DNA of 64,000 nt, taken from CAG-877 sp045627525. GTDB taxonomy: Bacteria > Bacillota_I > Bacilli_A > RF39 > UBA660. The notes beneath the pieces were generated by a model, which saw nothing but the letters and a program-made list of their open reading frames with translations, ran no database searches and had not been told where the DNA came from. The position numbers and the translations under genes are program-made. The stretch lies in NCBI GenBank assembly GCA_045627525.1, contig JAZQNW010000006.1, forward strand, positions 1 to 64,000. Direction: 5' to 3'. Of this stretch, positions 50,121 to 58,025 are shown piece by piece (positions within the stretch are counted from its first letter, which is position 1; every line of letters begins with the position of its first letter).

Positions 50121-50701
50121 ATGAAAAAATGAAAGTATTGTAAAAGTGATATAGATAAGAAAGCAAAAATTTGTTCTGTATGTAAAAAAACAAAAAAAGT
50201 AAATTTGGAAGTATTATAGGAAGATTATTATTATCTTTTATATTGATATTTGGTATAATTTTTATTATTTTAATTTCTATAACTAGTCTATTTAATCGAG
50301 ATACTAAAATAGATAAGAATAAAATATATGAAATGAACGAAAGAATAGAATTTAATGATAGTGCTATTACTGTATTAAAATATGAAACTAAAGAAAAAGA
50401 AAGTGATATTTGGACCGCTGGAGATGGAAATGAATTTTATATAATATCTATTAATTTTGAAAATTTATCAAGTGCTGAAAAAAGCTTTTATTCGTCTAAC
50501 TTTAAGCTAATTGATAGTAATGGTGAGACTTATAGCAGAGAATCATTTATAAAGCATGAAGAAATTGGAAGCGTTACTTTGCAACCTAATGGTAATGTTA
50601 CCAAAGATATAAGATTTGCTATTCCAAAAAATATGGAACAAGTTACATTAAAATATGATAATGGTTTGTTTGGTAGTACTGTTAAAATTAAAATAAAATA
50701 A
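50121..50701 (+). pseudogene. Broken zinc-ribbon / DUF4352 membrane protein gene
   Basis: GGAGAATTAT then ATG opens MKK-stop-KYCKSDIDKKAKICSVC: the family begins MKKCKYC, so an in-frame TGA replaces the first zinc-ligand Cys codon. After the ribbon, a one-base shift in the A-runs at about 50184-50198 moves the frame; the other frame continues KKSKFGSIIGRLLLSFILIF, a membrane helix, then a DUF4352 domain (DSAITVLKYETKEKESDIW; ISINFENLSSAEKSFYSSNF) to 50701. The 3' part is still intact from about 50200, and a TTG at 50243 could be misread as a start. Two lesions make a pseudogene more likely than sequencing error. Confidence 0.75.
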
Positions 50702-50712
50702 TAATAAAATAT

Positions 50713-50740
50713 GATTGCATATAAAATAGCAATCTTTTTT
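50713..50740 (+). terminator. Terminator
   Basis: Stem GATTGC / GCAATC, 10-nt loop, T6. Confidence 0.82.
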
Positions 50741-50845
50741 ATTATTAATTAAGTATTTATTTACGTTTTATTTACACGAAAAATGTGACAACACATTGTA
50801 AACATAATGGTAACATTATATACTTATTATAGTAGGTGTTGTTGT

Positions 50846-52120
50846 ATGAAAAAGTCTAAGAAAAAAGTCTTTATACTACTACTATTTATTGTAGGATTAA
50901 TTTTAATATTTAGTGCTATTTTTATATTTAAAAATGATAGTGATTTTAACGCAATTGTTGTTGAATATAAAGATTTATATGAGAAAGGTAATATTCCAAA
51001 AGAAAATACTGATTTAAGTGATGTAGATAAAGTAAAGAATCATGTTAATAAGTTTTATGGACATGATAAAGAAAAAGAAAAAATACTAAAAGAATTGGAG
51101 CAGTTAGAAAAATATTTAAAATTTAAAGATGAGATAAATTCATATTTTGAAGATGAAAATGTTATTAGATCTACAATAACAGATGAAGAAATAGCAATGC
51201 TTACTGAAGAAAAAAATAAATTGAATAAAGACTATCAAAAATTAGTTGAAGATAATATTCAGAATATAAATACTCAATATAATAATATTAAAAGTATTGA
51301 AGAAAAAATAAATAATTTATATGAAAATAATCAATTAAAACAAGGTATAACTCATGAGATAATAAATAGTTATATTGATGAATTAAATAAAATACCTCAA
51401 AAGAATATTATTGAAAAAAATAAAATATTATTAGATGAGGCGAATAACACTATAAATGCTCGTCTAGAAGAACAAAGAAGAATTGCTGAACAAAGACGTA
51501 GAGAAGAAGAACAGAGAAGAAAAGCGGAAGAGGAAAGAAAACAAGCAATTAATGCTGCGTGGGTTAAACTTTCTGTTCCATATATTAGTCAAAATAAGAA
51601 TAATGTATTAAATGGTTGTGAAGCAGCGTCATTACTTATGGGTTTGAAATTTAAAGGATATTTAAAAGATATGTCTTTGCCAAAATATGCTGAGTTAATG
51701 CCAAAATCTAAAAATCCTCAGGAAGGATTTACGTATGATATATATGGTGTAGAGCCAAAGGATATTCCGCATTGGATTGCTCCTGGAGCTTTGGCTGAGT
51801 TTGGAAGAAATTCATCTGGTAATCAAAATGTTGTAAATGGTACAGGTTTAACATTAGAACAATTAGATAGAGAACTTGATAATGGAAATCCAGTTGTTAT
51901 ATATTTAACGGCAATGTTTAAGACTCCAAAAACTTGGGTTGAAGGAGCACCACAAAATATTCATGTACAATTATTGACTGGATATAATAAAATAACTGGT
52001 CAACATATTATTACAGATCCATGGACATATAATGATGGTAGAACAAAGTGGACTATTGAAAAAAATGTTATCGAAAATTTATACAATGCTTTAGGAAAAC
52101 AGTCTGTAATTATACGTTAA
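50846..52120 (+). CDS. Membrane-anchored C39-like (peptidase_C39_2) protein with coiled-coil stalk
   Basis: 424 residues: N-terminal membrane helix (about 8-28), a long charged coiled-coil stalk (about 40-235, ending in repeated REEEQRRKAEEERK), then a papain-fold C39_2 domain. Its motifs are VPYISQNKNNVLNGCEAAS (catalytic Cys), GFTYDIYG, HWIAPGALAEFG, NPVVIYLTAMF, NIHVQLLTGYN (catalytic His) and ITDPW (Asp). It is probably an extracytoplasmic cysteine peptidase held away from the membrane by the stalk. ATG 50846 follows AGGTGTTG. Substrate unknown; single-gene unit. Confidence 0.9.
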   Translation: MKKSKKKVFILLLFIVGLILIFSAIFIFKNDSDFNAIVVEYKDLYEKGNIPKENTDLSDVDKVKNHVNKFYGHDKEKEKILKELEQLEKYLKFKDEINSYFEDENVIRSTITDEEIAMLTEEKNKLNKDYQKLVEDNIQNINTQYNNIKSIEEKINNLYENNQLKQGITHEIINSYIDELNKIPQKNIIEKNKILLDEANNTINARLEEQRRIAEQRRREEEQRRKAEEERKQAINAAWVKLSVPYISQNKNNVLNGCEAASLLMGLKFKGYLKDMSLPKYAELMPKSKNPQEGFTYDIYGVEPKDIPHWIAPGALAEFGRNSSGNQNVVNGTGLTLEQLDRELDNGNPVVIYLTAMFKTPKTWVEGAPQNIHVQLLTGYNKITGQHIITDPWTYNDGRTKWTIEKNVIENLYNALGKQSVIIR

Positions 52121-52150
52121 TAGTAATTATAATGGTAAGAAAAATTAATA

Positions 52151-52190
52151 AAGTATTTATATTGAAATAATAAATGCTTTATTTTTTTTT
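52151..52190 (+). terminator. Terminator upstream of tRNA-Gln
   Basis: Stem AAGTATTTAT / ATAAATGCTT (one G-U), 9-nt loop, T-tract. TG-TAAAAT (52199-52206), a weak -10, follows. Confidence 0.75.
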
Positions 52191-52224
52191 TATTTTGATG
52201 TAAAATTAAGTTGCGTAGTTTTAT

Positions 52225-52299
52225 TGCCCCATAGCCAAGTGGTAAGGCAGTGCGCTCTGACCGCACGACGCGTTAGTTCGAATCTAACTGGGGCAGCCA
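52225..52299 (+). tRNA. tRNA-Gln (anticodon CTG)
   Basis: Acceptor TGCCCCA / TGGGGCA with the U1-A72 pair typical of tRNA-Gln, anticodon stem GTGCG / CGCAC with loop CTCTGAC (CTG), T stem GTTAG / CTAAC, G73, encoded CCA. Confidence 0.95.
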
Positions 52300-52332
52300 T
52301 TTTTTTTAAATAATATACAAAGAGGTGTATTT

Positions 52333-53991
52333 ATGAATAAAGAAGAAAGAATTGAATTAGCTAATTTGTTGTTTCCTAATATAGATAAAGATAGAGAATA
52401 CTTTGAAAAAATGTATCCTAAGAGAAATTTGCCAGAAGGTGCGATGGTTACTAGATTTGGTCCTAGTCCTACTGGTTTTGTACATATGGGTAGTTTATTT
52501 GGTGCATTTATTGATAGTGTTTATGCAAGACAAAGTAATGGTGTTTTCTTTTTGAGAATAGAAGATACTGATGCTAAAAGAACTGTTGAAAATGGAGTTG
52601 AAGGTATTTTTAATGATTTGGACAGTTTTGGTATTTATCCTAATGAATCTACTAAGAATGGTGGGAATTATGGGCCATATATTCAAAGCGAAAGAGTAGA
52701 AATTTATCAAACTTATGTTAAAGATATGATTATTAATGGTATTGCTTATCCATGCTTTATGACTGAAGAAGAACTTGCATCAATTCGTGAAGAACAAGAA
52801 ATTAATAAAGTTAGAACAGGTGTGTATGGAATTTATGCAGCTGATAGAGATTTATCATTAGCTGAAGTTAAAGAAAAAATTTCAAATGGTGAAGAATATG
52901 TCATAAGATTAAGAAGTGATGGAGATCCAAATAAAACTATAGAATTTACTGATTTAATTAAGGGAAAAATGAAATTTCCTGAAAATGATGAAGATTTTGT
53001 GGTTTTAAAGAAAGATGGTGTTCCTACATATCATTTTGCTCATGCAATTGATGATCATTTAATGCATACTACACATGTTATTAGAGCGGATGAATGGGTT
53101 TCAAGTATTCCAAAACATGTTCAATTATTTAAAATGCTAGGATTTGAAAGACCTGAATTTTGTCATCATGCACCAATTACTAAAAAAGATGAAGAAACTG
53201 GTACTATTAGAAAATTATCAAAAAGAAAAGATAAGGAAGCAGCTGTTTCTTATTATGATGAAGCTGGAATTCCAGTAGATGCAGTTAAACTATATTTAGC
53301 TACTATATTAAATAGTAATTTTGAAGAATGGTATTTACAAAATTCTGATAAAAGTTATGAAGAATTTACATTTACTTTTGATAAGATGGCTGTTGGTGGA
53401 ACAAGTTTTGATTTAGAAAAATTGACTAATATTTCTAAAACATATTTTTCACGTAAAAGTGGTGAAGATGTATTTAATGAAACTTATTCTTGGGCTTTAA
53501 AACATGACTTGGATTATGCTAAATTGTTGGAAGATAATAAAAATGATATGATTAAATTTTTGAGTATTGAAAAAGATGGAGCACGTCCTAGAAAAGATAT
53601 ATCTAAATATAGTGATGTAAAAGAAGAATTTAGTTATGCAATTGATTCAATGTTTTATAATGAAAAGTATTCTAAATATGATGGTAATAAGAAATATGAT
53701 AGTGAATTAATAACAGAATATATATCTAACATTGATTTAACTTTGACTAATGAGGAATGGTTTAATGGAGTAAAGGATTTTGCAGTTAAAAATGGATATG
53801 CTGCTAGTCCTAAGGAATATAAGAATAGTCCAGATGATTATAAAGGACATGTAGGTGATATTTGTGAGGCACTACGTGTTATGATTACTGGTAGAACAAA
53901 ATCTCCTGATTTATTTTCAATCATGAAAGTTTTAGGTAAAGATAAAATAATGGAGAGAATTAATTTTTATAAAGAGACTATTGAATATTAA
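52333..53991 (+). CDS. gltX: Glutamate-tRNA ligase
   Basis: Class I synthetase of 552 residues. HIGH-type motif in RFGPSPTGFVHMGSLFGAF, LRIEDTDAKR, GPYIQSERVEIYQ, VLKKDGVPTYHFAHAIDDH, and a KMSKS-type loop reading RKLSKRKD. The C-terminal anticodon-binding part (HVGDICEALRVMITGRTKSP) is canonical for the longer clostridial-type enzymes. No GlnRS is seen, so it may be non-discriminating and also charge tRNA-Gln for GatCAB transamidation (inference). The tRNA-Gln gene ends 33 nt upstream with no terminator between. AGAGGTG precedes the ATG. Confidence 0.96.
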   Translation: MNKEERIELANLLFPNIDKDREYFEKMYPKRNLPEGAMVTRFGPSPTGFVHMGSLFGAFIDSVYARQSNGVFFLRIEDTDAKRTVENGVEGIFNDLDSFGIYPNESTKNGGNYGPYIQSERVEIYQTYVKDMIINGIAYPCFMTEEELASIREEQEINKVRTGVYGIYAADRDLSLAEVKEKISNGEEYVIRLRSDGDPNKTIEFTDLIKGKMKFPENDEDFVVLKKDGVPTYHFAHAIDDHLMHTTHVIRADEWVSSIPKHVQLFKMLGFERPEFCHHAPITKKDEETGTIRKLSKRKDKEAAVSYYDEAGIPVDAVKLYLATILNSNFEEWYLQNSDKSYEEFTFTFDKMAVGGTSFDLEKLTNISKTYFSRKSGEDVFNETYSWALKHDLDYAKLLEDNKNDMIKFLSIEKDGARPRKDISKYSDVKEEFSYAIDSMFYNEKYSKYDGNKKYDSELITEYISNIDLTLTNEEWFNGVKDFAVKNGYAASPKEYKNSPDDYKGHVGDICEALRVMITGRTKSPDLFSIMKVLGKDKIMERINFYKETIEY

Positions 53992-54011
53992 AAAGGCTTT
54001 GGCCTTTTTTT
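53991..54011 (+). terminator. gltX terminator
   Basis: Stem AAAGGC / GCCTTT, TTTG loop, T7. Confidence 0.85.
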
Positions 54012-54060
54012 ATTGTTATAAAGTTTTTTTTATGATAATGTAGTAATTGGTGATATATAA

Positions 54061-55605
54061 ATGACAAATAAAGAAGCAAAAAAGAAAGTTGATTATGTAT
54101 TATTAAATTCTTCAGCGACTATTGAAGATTATAATAAATTAGAAAAATTTTTGTTTTGGTATAAATATCAAAATGAGGAGTTTGCTTATAAATCTCTTGC
54201 TAGATTGTATTTAAAATTAGATGAGATTAGTAATGCCAAGAAATATGCTATGAAATGCTTGGAAGTTAATGATAAATGCCTTTCTGCTTATAATTTGCTA
54301 TATAGAATTTTTACATCAGAAGAAAATTATGAAGAAGCATTAAAAAGCTTAAAAATATACAAGAAATTATCAGAAGATATAGGTAAAAATAATAATTATG
54401 ATTTAGCCATTATTATGTTAGAGGCTTTATCTGATATGAAAAAAGATTATACTAAAAGTTTAAATATATCATATGAAATGGAATGTCCAACTATTTTTGG
54501 TAATTATGAAATAGATGATATAATTGTTGAAGGATTATACGAAGATGCTTTTAAATGTTTAGCAAATAGAAATTATAGGGAATTAAAAAAAGATTTAATG
54601 GGCATTAATCAATTATGTTTGAGACATAATTATTCTATGAATGTTGTTCCTTTAATTAGTGTATCTGAAGCATTAATTAAAAGAGAAGAAGAATGTGTTA
54701 GCAATAAAATATATAATAAAGAATATGATTTTTTAGAAGAATATGATGTTAGTGTAGATACTGTTAAAGATAGTTATGTTGATGAAAAGTTGACATTAGG
54801 TAGTTTACTTGATTATATTGATATATTAATATCAACAAATTTTTCTAAAGCGTGTAATCTCTTTTCTGCAGTAGAAGATTATTTACCTGTTGATGATAGA
54901 ATTAAATTGGTAAAGGGAAAAATTAATGAAAAATTATTACTTGCTAATTTAGATGATGAAAATAAAGATATTTATAATAGATGCCTAAAAAATGGAAGAG
55001 AATTATGTTTAAAATATAATTTTAATGATGCATTGGAAAATTTTATGATGGGATTTAATATTACGGAACATCCAATATTTAAATATTATATTGGTAAAGC
55101 ATATTTTAAAGCTCATAATTATGATATGGCTTGTAAATATTTTGAGTCTTATATAGATGATGGTGGAGCTAAATTAAATAAGGCATATTTTTATATGTCA
55201 GTTATTTCTGCTAAAAGCAATGATAAACATAATATGGTTAAATATAATAGTAAAATTAAAGAACTTAGTATGACGTTTAATTCTGAAAAAGAATTTAAAT
55301 GTCCTTCTTATAATTTTAAAAGTAATAGTCTTTATTTTCAGAAAAAGAGGACTAGTCAAAAGTTAAAACAACAAAATATTAAATTTGTTAATTTGGATGA
55401 TATAACTGAAAAAATTATAGGTTTACCTTTTGATGAGAAACTTAAAATTACTAGATCTTATTATGAACAAGGACAGATTGCTGTTGGAGATAGGTTAATT
55501 AAGGAATTAGAAACCCTTACTGCTAATAATCCAAAAGATAGGTCCAAAGTTAATAAAGAAAAAGGAAAAAGAATGATCTATTTAAAGAATAAACACAATG
55601 CATAA
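54061..55605 (+). CDS. TPR-like repeat protein 1 (514 aa)
   Basis: First of three tandem paralogues. Helical repeats of TPR type: AYKSLARLYLKLDEISNAKK near the N-terminus, CLSAYNLLYRIFTSEENYEE, and near the C-terminus FKYYIGKAYFKAHNYDMACK. The last 60 residues (FDEKLKITRSYYEQGQIAVG) are shared with the second paralogue. It is cytosolic with no membrane helix. TGGTGAT precedes the ATG, and its own terminator follows. Function unknown; such proteins usually scaffold complexes. The long central region (about 170-290) carries the degenerate repeats missing from paralogue 2. Confidence 0.82.
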   Translation: MTNKEAKKKVDYVLLNSSATIEDYNKLEKFLFWYKYQNEEFAYKSLARLYLKLDEISNAKKYAMKCLEVNDKCLSAYNLLYRIFTSEENYEEALKSLKIYKKLSEDIGKNNNYDLAIIMLEALSDMKKDYTKSLNISYEMECPTIFGNYEIDDIIVEGLYEDAFKCLANRNYRELKKDLMGINQLCLRHNYSMNVVPLISVSEALIKREEECVSNKIYNKEYDFLEEYDVSVDTVKDSYVDEKLTLGSLLDYIDILISTNFSKACNLFSAVEDYLPVDDRIKLVKGKINEKLLLANLDDENKDIYNRCLKNGRELCLKYNFNDALENFMMGFNITEHPIFKYYIGKAYFKAHNYDMACKYFESYIDDGGAKLNKAYFYMSVISAKSNDKHNMVKYNSKIKELSMTFNSEKEFKCPSYNFKSNSLYFQKKRTSQKLKQQNIKFVNLDDITEKIIGLPFDEKLKITRSYYEQGQIAVGDRLIKELETLTANNPKDRSKVNKEKGKRMIYLKNKHNA

Positions 55606-55616
55606 TTGTGTTTTTA
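55591..55616 (+). terminator. Terminator of TPR paralogue 1
   Basis: Stem AAACACAAT / ATTGTGTTT, 5-nt loop, T-tail, overlapping the end of the gene. Confidence 0.8.
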
Positions 55617-55636
55617 TTGATTTTTAACTGATTTTA

Positions 55637-55645
55637 TGATAAAAT
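55637..55645 (+). promoter_or_regulatory. Extended -10 promoter of TPR paralogue 2
   Basis: TGATAAAAT, 16 nt before the ATG. Confidence 0.5.
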
Positions 55646-55661
55646 ATAGCCGGTGATTTTT

Positions 55662-56552
55662 ATGAAGAAGGCGGAACTTAGAAAAATAATGACATCAGTA
55701 TTTAGAAATCCAAATGAGTATAATTTAAAAAGATTAGAAAATACATTGTTTGAATATGCAAAAACTGATAAAGATGGTGGGTATTTTTTATTAGCAAGAT
55801 ATTATTTTAAATTGCTTTCTGATGATAAAGCTAGACTTTATGCTAATAAGTGTTTAGAGGAAAATCCTAATAATAGACAGGCTCATTATTTATTATATAA
55901 ATTAGATATAATTGATGAAGATTTTATTTCGGCATATAAAAATTTAGATATTTATCAAAGCATGGAGTTGGTAGAAGTTTCTGATAAAACTAATTATACA
56001 ATTCCATTAACTATGCTTGGAATTTTAAATACTATGTGTGGCATTAAAGATAATGGTGCCGCAACAGCATTTTTAGAATTTAGTGATTTTTTTGGATCAT
56101 TTAAATTTTATGATGAAGATACTTTAGATGAATATGCAAAAGTATATGATTCATTAAATAATCGTAATTTTGATGAATTAGATTTACATTTAAATAATAT
56201 GAAAGCAATTTGTGAAGATAAAGAATATCCTGTTGATTTTGGACCATTATTAACTATTAATGATGCTATTAAGAAAAAGATTCATAGTAGAGGTTTTATT
56301 CCTAAAAGTTCTAATTCTGTAAAGTTCTATGATACTGATGAAGTTTTTTCAAAATTTAATCAACTTTCTTTTGATGAACAATTAAAGATGGCAAGATTTT
56401 ATAGTTTAAATGTAAATACTGGAATTGGTAGTAAATTGTTTGATCAATTAATGATGAATACTACAAATAGTCCTAAAAGACGATCAAATGTAAAAAAAGA
56501 ACAGATAAAAGTTAAAAGTTTATTAGACAAATCTAAAATTAATAGAAATTAA
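55662..56552 (+). CDS. TPR-like repeat protein 2, short form (296 aa)
   Basis: Begins like paralogue 1 (YFLLARYYFKLLSDDKARLY, ANKCLEENPNNRQAHYLLYK) and ends like it (FDEQLKMARFYSLNVNTGIG followed by a basic tail), but lacks the ~200-residue middle that contains the YIGKAYF repeat, consistent with an internal deletion after duplication. ATG 55662 has CGGTGAT upstream. It is cytosolic; function unknown. Confidence 0.82.
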   Translation: MKKAELRKIMTSVFRNPNEYNLKRLENTLFEYAKTDKDGGYFLLARYYFKLLSDDKARLYANKCLEENPNNRQAHYLLYKLDIIDEDFISAYKNLDIYQSMELVEVSDKTNYTIPLTMLGILNTMCGIKDNGAATAFLEFSDFFGSFKFYDEDTLDEYAKVYDSLNNRNFDELDLHLNNMKAICEDKEYPVDFGPLLTINDAIKKKIHSRGFIPKSSNSVKFYDTDEVFSKFNQLSFDEQLKMARFYSLNVNTGIGSKLFDQLMMNTTNSPKRRSNVKKEQIKVKSLLDKSKINRN

Positions 56553-56560
56553 CTTTTTTC

Positions 56561-56589
56561 TTGAAAAAAATATATAAATGTGTTATTAT
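56561..56589 (+). promoter_or_regulatory. SigmaA promoter of TPR paralogue 3
   Basis: TTGAAA (56561-56566), 17-nt spacer, TGT-TATTAT (56581-56589). The TTG is in frame with the gene and mimics a start codon. Confidence 0.72.
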
Positions 56590-56614
56590 ATACGGCAACG
56601 AAATGAGGGGTAAT

Positions 56615-57937
56615 ATGTTGAGTAGAAAAGAAAATGATTTTATACAGAGATTTTTAAAAAGTAGAGATCATTCAGAAGCGGAATACAACTGTGTAGATCA
56701 AAAAATCGAATCTATTAAGGAAGAACAAAATAGTTATTATTATGTTCTTAAAACTAAAATGTTAAATACTAGAGGTAAATATTCAGAAGCTATAGAATTA
56801 GCTAATGAGGGTTTGGAAAAATATCCTGGACATTATTTAATTTATTATAATAAGTTTACAACTTGTGTTATGTTAGGAGACTATGAAGCGGCATATAATA
56901 ATTTTTCTAAATATAAAACTTTATTAACTACTAGATTTGGGTGTCAAGAAACTGTTAACTTAAGTTTACCTCTTGAACTTTTAAGAATGGCGAAGGATAT
57001 AAAGTCTGATCCGGCTAATTTTTCATTTGAAGGTTATCAAGCTGAATATACTGATTCTTTTGCAAATTATACTTTATCTGATTCTATGATGTTAGATCAT
57101 TATTATGATGCGATTAAGGCATTTAATAGTGGTATGTTTGAAGAATTAGGAGATATTTTAAATTCTTTGCAAAGTGATTTTGATATTTTTAATTTACCAA
57201 TTGAAATTAATAGCTTGAAACCTGTTGTGGCATTTATTAGAGAATTTAAAGAGGATAACAAGTATGATGATATTTTAAATTATAATTGGAATACTGGAAG
57301 TATATTGGATTTTAGTAATTTAGTAAAGAGTGCTATTGATGAAGGAAAAGAAGTAGATCAAGTTGTAATTCAAAATATTAGTCAATTAAGTTCTACTGAT
57401 CATAAAAAAGCAAATAAAGCTTTACGTAGTATTTTCGATATTTGTTGTACAGAAGATAATTATGATGAATATAGTGATTTATACTATAAAATAAAAGAAG
57501 ATAAAATTTATAGTAAGTTGGATGAAATTAGCAAAAAAATTTATGACAGTTATCTTCAAAATGGTGTTAAAGCTTTAGATGATGAAGATTATGATGTTGC
57601 TAGAGGATATTTTCAAGCTGGTTATTATACTACTTTTCATCCATTATTTAAATTTTATATAGGAAAAACGTTTTATGAATTAAAAAATTATGGTGTAGCT
57701 GAAGAATTTTTTGAATCATATTATGAATTTGGTGGTAGTAAGGGAACAGAAGCTAAGCATTATCTTACATTAATTGAAAGTTCTCATGAAAAAGAATTAG
57801 AAACATATGCTAAAAATGGTGTTAGTGCTATTGATGAAATGATGTCAACAATTCAAAAAACTCCTGATGTTGTTTCTTGGAATGATGAACCTGAATTTAC
57901 TTTATCTAAAGTTATTTCTAGTAAAAAACTTGCTTAA
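56615..57937 (+). CDS. TPR-like repeat protein 3 (440 aa)
   Basis: Third paralogue: TPR-type helices YYYVLKTKMLNTRGKYSEAI, LIYYNKFTTCVMLGDYEAAY and FKFYIGKTFYELKNYGVAEE, the last clearly homologous to the same segment in paralogue 1. It lacks the common C-terminal FDEKLK tail, ending instead in SWNDEPEFTLSKVISSKK. ATG 56615 with GAGGGG 4 nt upstream; a TTG 3 nt later is an alternative. It has its own good promoter, so the three genes can be expressed separately. Confidence 0.82.
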   Translation: MLSRKENDFIQRFLKSRDHSEAEYNCVDQKIESIKEEQNSYYYVLKTKMLNTRGKYSEAIELANEGLEKYPGHYLIYYNKFTTCVMLGDYEAAYNNFSKYKTLLTTRFGCQETVNLSLPLELLRMAKDIKSDPANFSFEGYQAEYTDSFANYTLSDSMMLDHYYDAIKAFNSGMFEELGDILNSLQSDFDIFNLPIEINSLKPVVAFIREFKEDNKYDDILNYNWNTGSILDFSNLVKSAIDEGKEVDQVVIQNISQLSSTDHKKANKALRSIFDICCTEDNYDEYSDLYYKIKEDKIYSKLDEISKKIYDSYLQNGVKALDDEDYDVARGYFQAGYYTTFHPLFKFYIGKTFYELKNYGVAEEFFESYYEFGGSKGTEAKHYLTLIESSHEKELETYAKNGVSAIDEMMSTIQKTPDVVSWNDEPEFTLSKVISSKKLA

Positions 57938-57950
57938 AAAAAGTTTCTAT

Positions 57951-57979
57951 AAAAGAAGACTCAAAAGTCTTCTTTTTTC
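57951..57979 (+). terminator. Terminator before mutS
   Basis: Stem AAAAGAAGACT / AGTCTTCTTTT, 4-nt loop, T-run. Confidence 0.87.
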
Positions 57980-57999
57980 TTTCTATTACAATGTTTTTT

Positions 58000-58008
58000 T
58001 GATATAAT
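58000..58008 (+). promoter_or_regulatory. Extended -10 promoter of mutS
   Basis: TGATATAAT after a T8 run, 17 nt before the ATG. Confidence 0.62.
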
Positions 58009-58025
58009 AACTTTGGTGAAGAAGT

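Noticed and set aside
50121..50701. TGA read as tryptophan (mycoplasma code) to explain the in-frame TGA
   Set aside because: TGA is used as a normal stop by other genes here (pseudopilin at 2268, yidD, the gene at 60578), Trp is TGG throughout, and the position calls for Cys.
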